This document shows, one piece after another, positions 63,245 to 64,000 of a stretch of DNA of 64,000 nucleotides. The notes below the pieces were generated by a model, which was not told where the DNA came from, searched no databases, and saw only the letters and a program-made list of their open reading frames with translations. Source of the stretch: an uncultured Mediterraneibacter sp. (GTDB lineage: Bacteria > Bacillota > Clostridia > Lachnospirales > Lachnospiraceae); the NCBI GenBank assembly GCA_944381935.1, contig CALWMN010000014.1:1-64000 (forward strand). Direction: 5' to 3'. The position numbers and the translations under genes are program-made. Positions within the stretch are counted from its first letter, which is position 1. Each line of letters starts with the position of its first letter.

Positions 63245-63481
63245 ATGAGCCAGGAAAAGGTGGATCGCTATAAAAAGGACAAGGCAAACAGAAAGAAGAT
63301 CATGCGCAAACAGCGGATTATGAGCGTGGTGCGCAAGCTGATCCTTGCGGCTGCAGCCCTAGCGCTTGTGGGATGGCTTGGCTATTCAGCGTATGACATT
63401 TACCGGTCAAATCAGGAGAGAATGGTTGCAGAAGTGAACTATGATGCTGTCACAGATTATCTGAACAGTCTTTCAGAATAA
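63245..63481 (+). CDS. Small single-span membrane protein
   Basis: 78 residues: a very basic N-terminus (YKKDKANRKKIMRKQR), one transmembrane helix (about 33-52, LILAAAALALVGWLGYSAYDIY) and a short acidic outer tail. AAAGGAGCAG precedes the ATG; it has its own promoter and a strong terminator, so it is a single-gene unit. Topology and size recall small division or secretion accessory proteins, but I recognise no family. It lies directly upstream of the mraZ promoter. Confidence 0.75.
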   Translation: MSQEKVDRYKKDKANRKKIMRKQRIMSVVRKLILAAAALALVGWLGYSAYDIYRSNQERMVAEVNYDAVTDYLNSLSE

Positions 63482-63532
63482 TATTTTGGGGACATTTTTA
63501 AGTTGGATTTACATATACGAGACAGAACCACA

Positions 63533-63580
63533 AGATGTGGGGTACAGGAGTTTATCCTGTATCCCACATCTTTGTTTTTG
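63533..63580 (+). terminator. Strong Rho-independent terminator upstream of mraZ
   Basis: AGATGTGGGGTACAGG (63533-63548) pairs with CCTGTATCCCACATCT (63556-63571), 16 bp with one G-T pair and a 7-base loop, then TTGTTTTTG. Confidence 0.88.
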
Positions 63581-63648
63581 CCCGGAAAATCAGCACTTTT
63601 TCCGATTTTGGAAGCTGCCGGGGAACACAAAAAAAACAAAAAAGGGGG

Positions 63649-63677
63649 TTGAAAAAGGGGGATTGGTGGTTTACAAT
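63649..63677 (+). promoter_or_regulatory. Sigma-A promoter of mraZ
   Basis: TTGAAA (63649-63654), a 17-base spacer and TACAAT (63672-63677). The spacer and -10 lie inside the phased GTGG repeats, so a protein bound to them would block polymerase. Confidence 0.6.
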
Positions 63678-63730
63678 GGTTTCAAGTGGTGAGAAGTGGT
63701 GATTAGTGGCACGAAGTGGGGAAGAATGTG
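63664..63730 (+). promoter_or_regulatory. MraZ-box operator: phased GTGG repeats
   Basis: GTGG recurs at exactly 10-base steps: 63666, (ATGG at 63676), 63686, 63696, 63706 and 63716, mostly in the form AAGTGG or TAGTGG. MraZ binds direct repeats of this kind, with 10-bp spacing, upstream of its own gene. The number of units here is higher than the three or four usually described. Confidence 0.75.
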
Positions 63731-63759
63731 GAGCCCCACATTGAGAGAAAGGGTTCCGG

Positions 63760-64000
63760 ATGTTATTAGGAGAGTTTAACCATAGCATTGATGAAAAGGG
63801 CAGACTCATCATTCCTGCCAAGCTCAGGGATGACCTGGGTGAGAGTTTTGTAATCTGCAACGGACTTGAAGGATGCCTTTTTGTTTACTCTCAGGAAGAA
63901 TGGAACAAATTTGTCGCTGAGCTTGAAACCCTGCCACGAATGAACAAGGATGCCAGAATTTTCAAACGTTATTTCTTCGGAAGTGCATCTGAGGGAAGCT
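63760..64000 (+). CDS. mraZ: Transcriptional regulator MraZ, cut by the window end
   Basis: The first 80 residues are visible: MLLGEFNHSIDEKGRLIIPA with the first DxKGR SpoVT/AbrB-like motif, then CNGLEGCLFVYSQEEWNKF and the start of a second copy (FKRYFFGSASEGS). MraZ is the first gene of the division and cell-wall (dcw) cluster and represses its own promoter. The gene continues beyond the right edge, where rsmH and further dcw genes are expected. Confidence 0.95.
   Translation, partial: MLLGEFNHSIDEKGRLIIPAKLRDDLGESFVICNGLEGCLFVYSQEEWNKFVAELETLPRMNKDARIFKRYFFGSASEGS

Noticed and set aside
63664-63730. CRISPR or phage-type iterons
   Set aside because: Short 10-bp phased GTGG units directly before mraZ fit MraZ boxes; there is no replication gene or spacer structure.
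63552-63860. Minus-strand ORF of about 102 codons overlapping the mraZ promoter and start
   Set aside because: It runs antisense through a terminator, MraZ boxes and mraZ; its residues simply reflect those signals.
1-64000. Prophage, transposon or integrative element
   Set aside because: No integrase, transposase, phage structural gene or attachment repeat was seen anywhere in the window.

Overview
The window looks like the chromosome of a spore-forming gut Clostridium of the Lachnospiraceae type; the genus cannot be resolved from sequence alone. The reasons are dipicolinate synthase genes, a cotJABC spore-coat operon with a sigma-E-like promoter, a GerMN lipoprotein, a cdaA-cdaR locus, low-GC Gram-positive promoters and strong AGGAGG ribosome sites, and an mraZ gene opening a division cluster at the right edge. 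No phage, insertion sequence or CRISPR array was seen. Nearly all genes are intact; the first and last are cut by the window edges.

Layout. 0-3.4 kb (minus strand): two ABC-2 type membrane proteins preceded by a histidine kinase/response regulator pair. 3.6-7.1 kb: dpaA-dpaB (dipicolinate) and a first asparagine synthase. 7.1-7.75 kb: a gene-poor gap with a small ORF, a perfect-looking terminator hairpin, and a promoter followed at once by a multi-stem, apparently structured RNA. 7.75-16.9 kb: uvrB-uvrA, a solitary mreB, recD2 and a comF gene that needs a non-ATG start. 16.9-24.3 kb: two unknown membrane proteins, cdaA-cdaR (c-di-AMP synthesis), an HPr-like protein, a nucleotidyltransferase, an LCP ligase and a GerMN lipoprotein. 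24.3-27.6 kb: a large secreted amidase/glucosaminidase with wall-binding repeats.

27.7-50.9 kb is the accessory core: an AT-rich locus for a wall-linked, teichoic-acid-like polymer. It holds a YfhO-type membrane glycosyltransferase, five genes that together specify a dTDP-2,6-dideoxyhexose (rmlA, 2,3-dehydratase, 3-ketoreductase, 4-ketoreductase, rmlB, with no rmlC or rmlD), a CsbB/GtrB-like GT2, a 1451-residue fusion of two TagF-like domains around a HAD module, three more TagF-like enzymes, a three-gene set likely to make a CDP-alditol (IspD-like cytidylyltransferase, polyol-phosphate dehydrogenase, pentulose-phosphate epimerase), a membrane sugar-phosphate transferase, a TagGH-like ABC exporter and a second LCP ligase. 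My reading, an inference, is a polyol-phosphate polymer built on a lipid carrier, exported by the ABC transporter, decorated outside by YfhO with a sugar (possibly the dideoxyhexose) carried on undecaprenyl phosphate by the GT2, and attached to peptidoglycan by LCP proteins. Two of the internal promoters are near copies of each other.

50.9-64 kb returns to ordinary genes: an LCP protein, a cohesin-like surface protein with an acidic repeat tail, glmS, an HtrA protease, cotJABC (minus strand), tRNA-Pro(GGG), a second asparagine synthase, a SEDS (FtsW/RodA) protein, a DegV protein, a small membrane protein, and mraZ preceded by a striking array of 10-bp-phased GTGG boxes.
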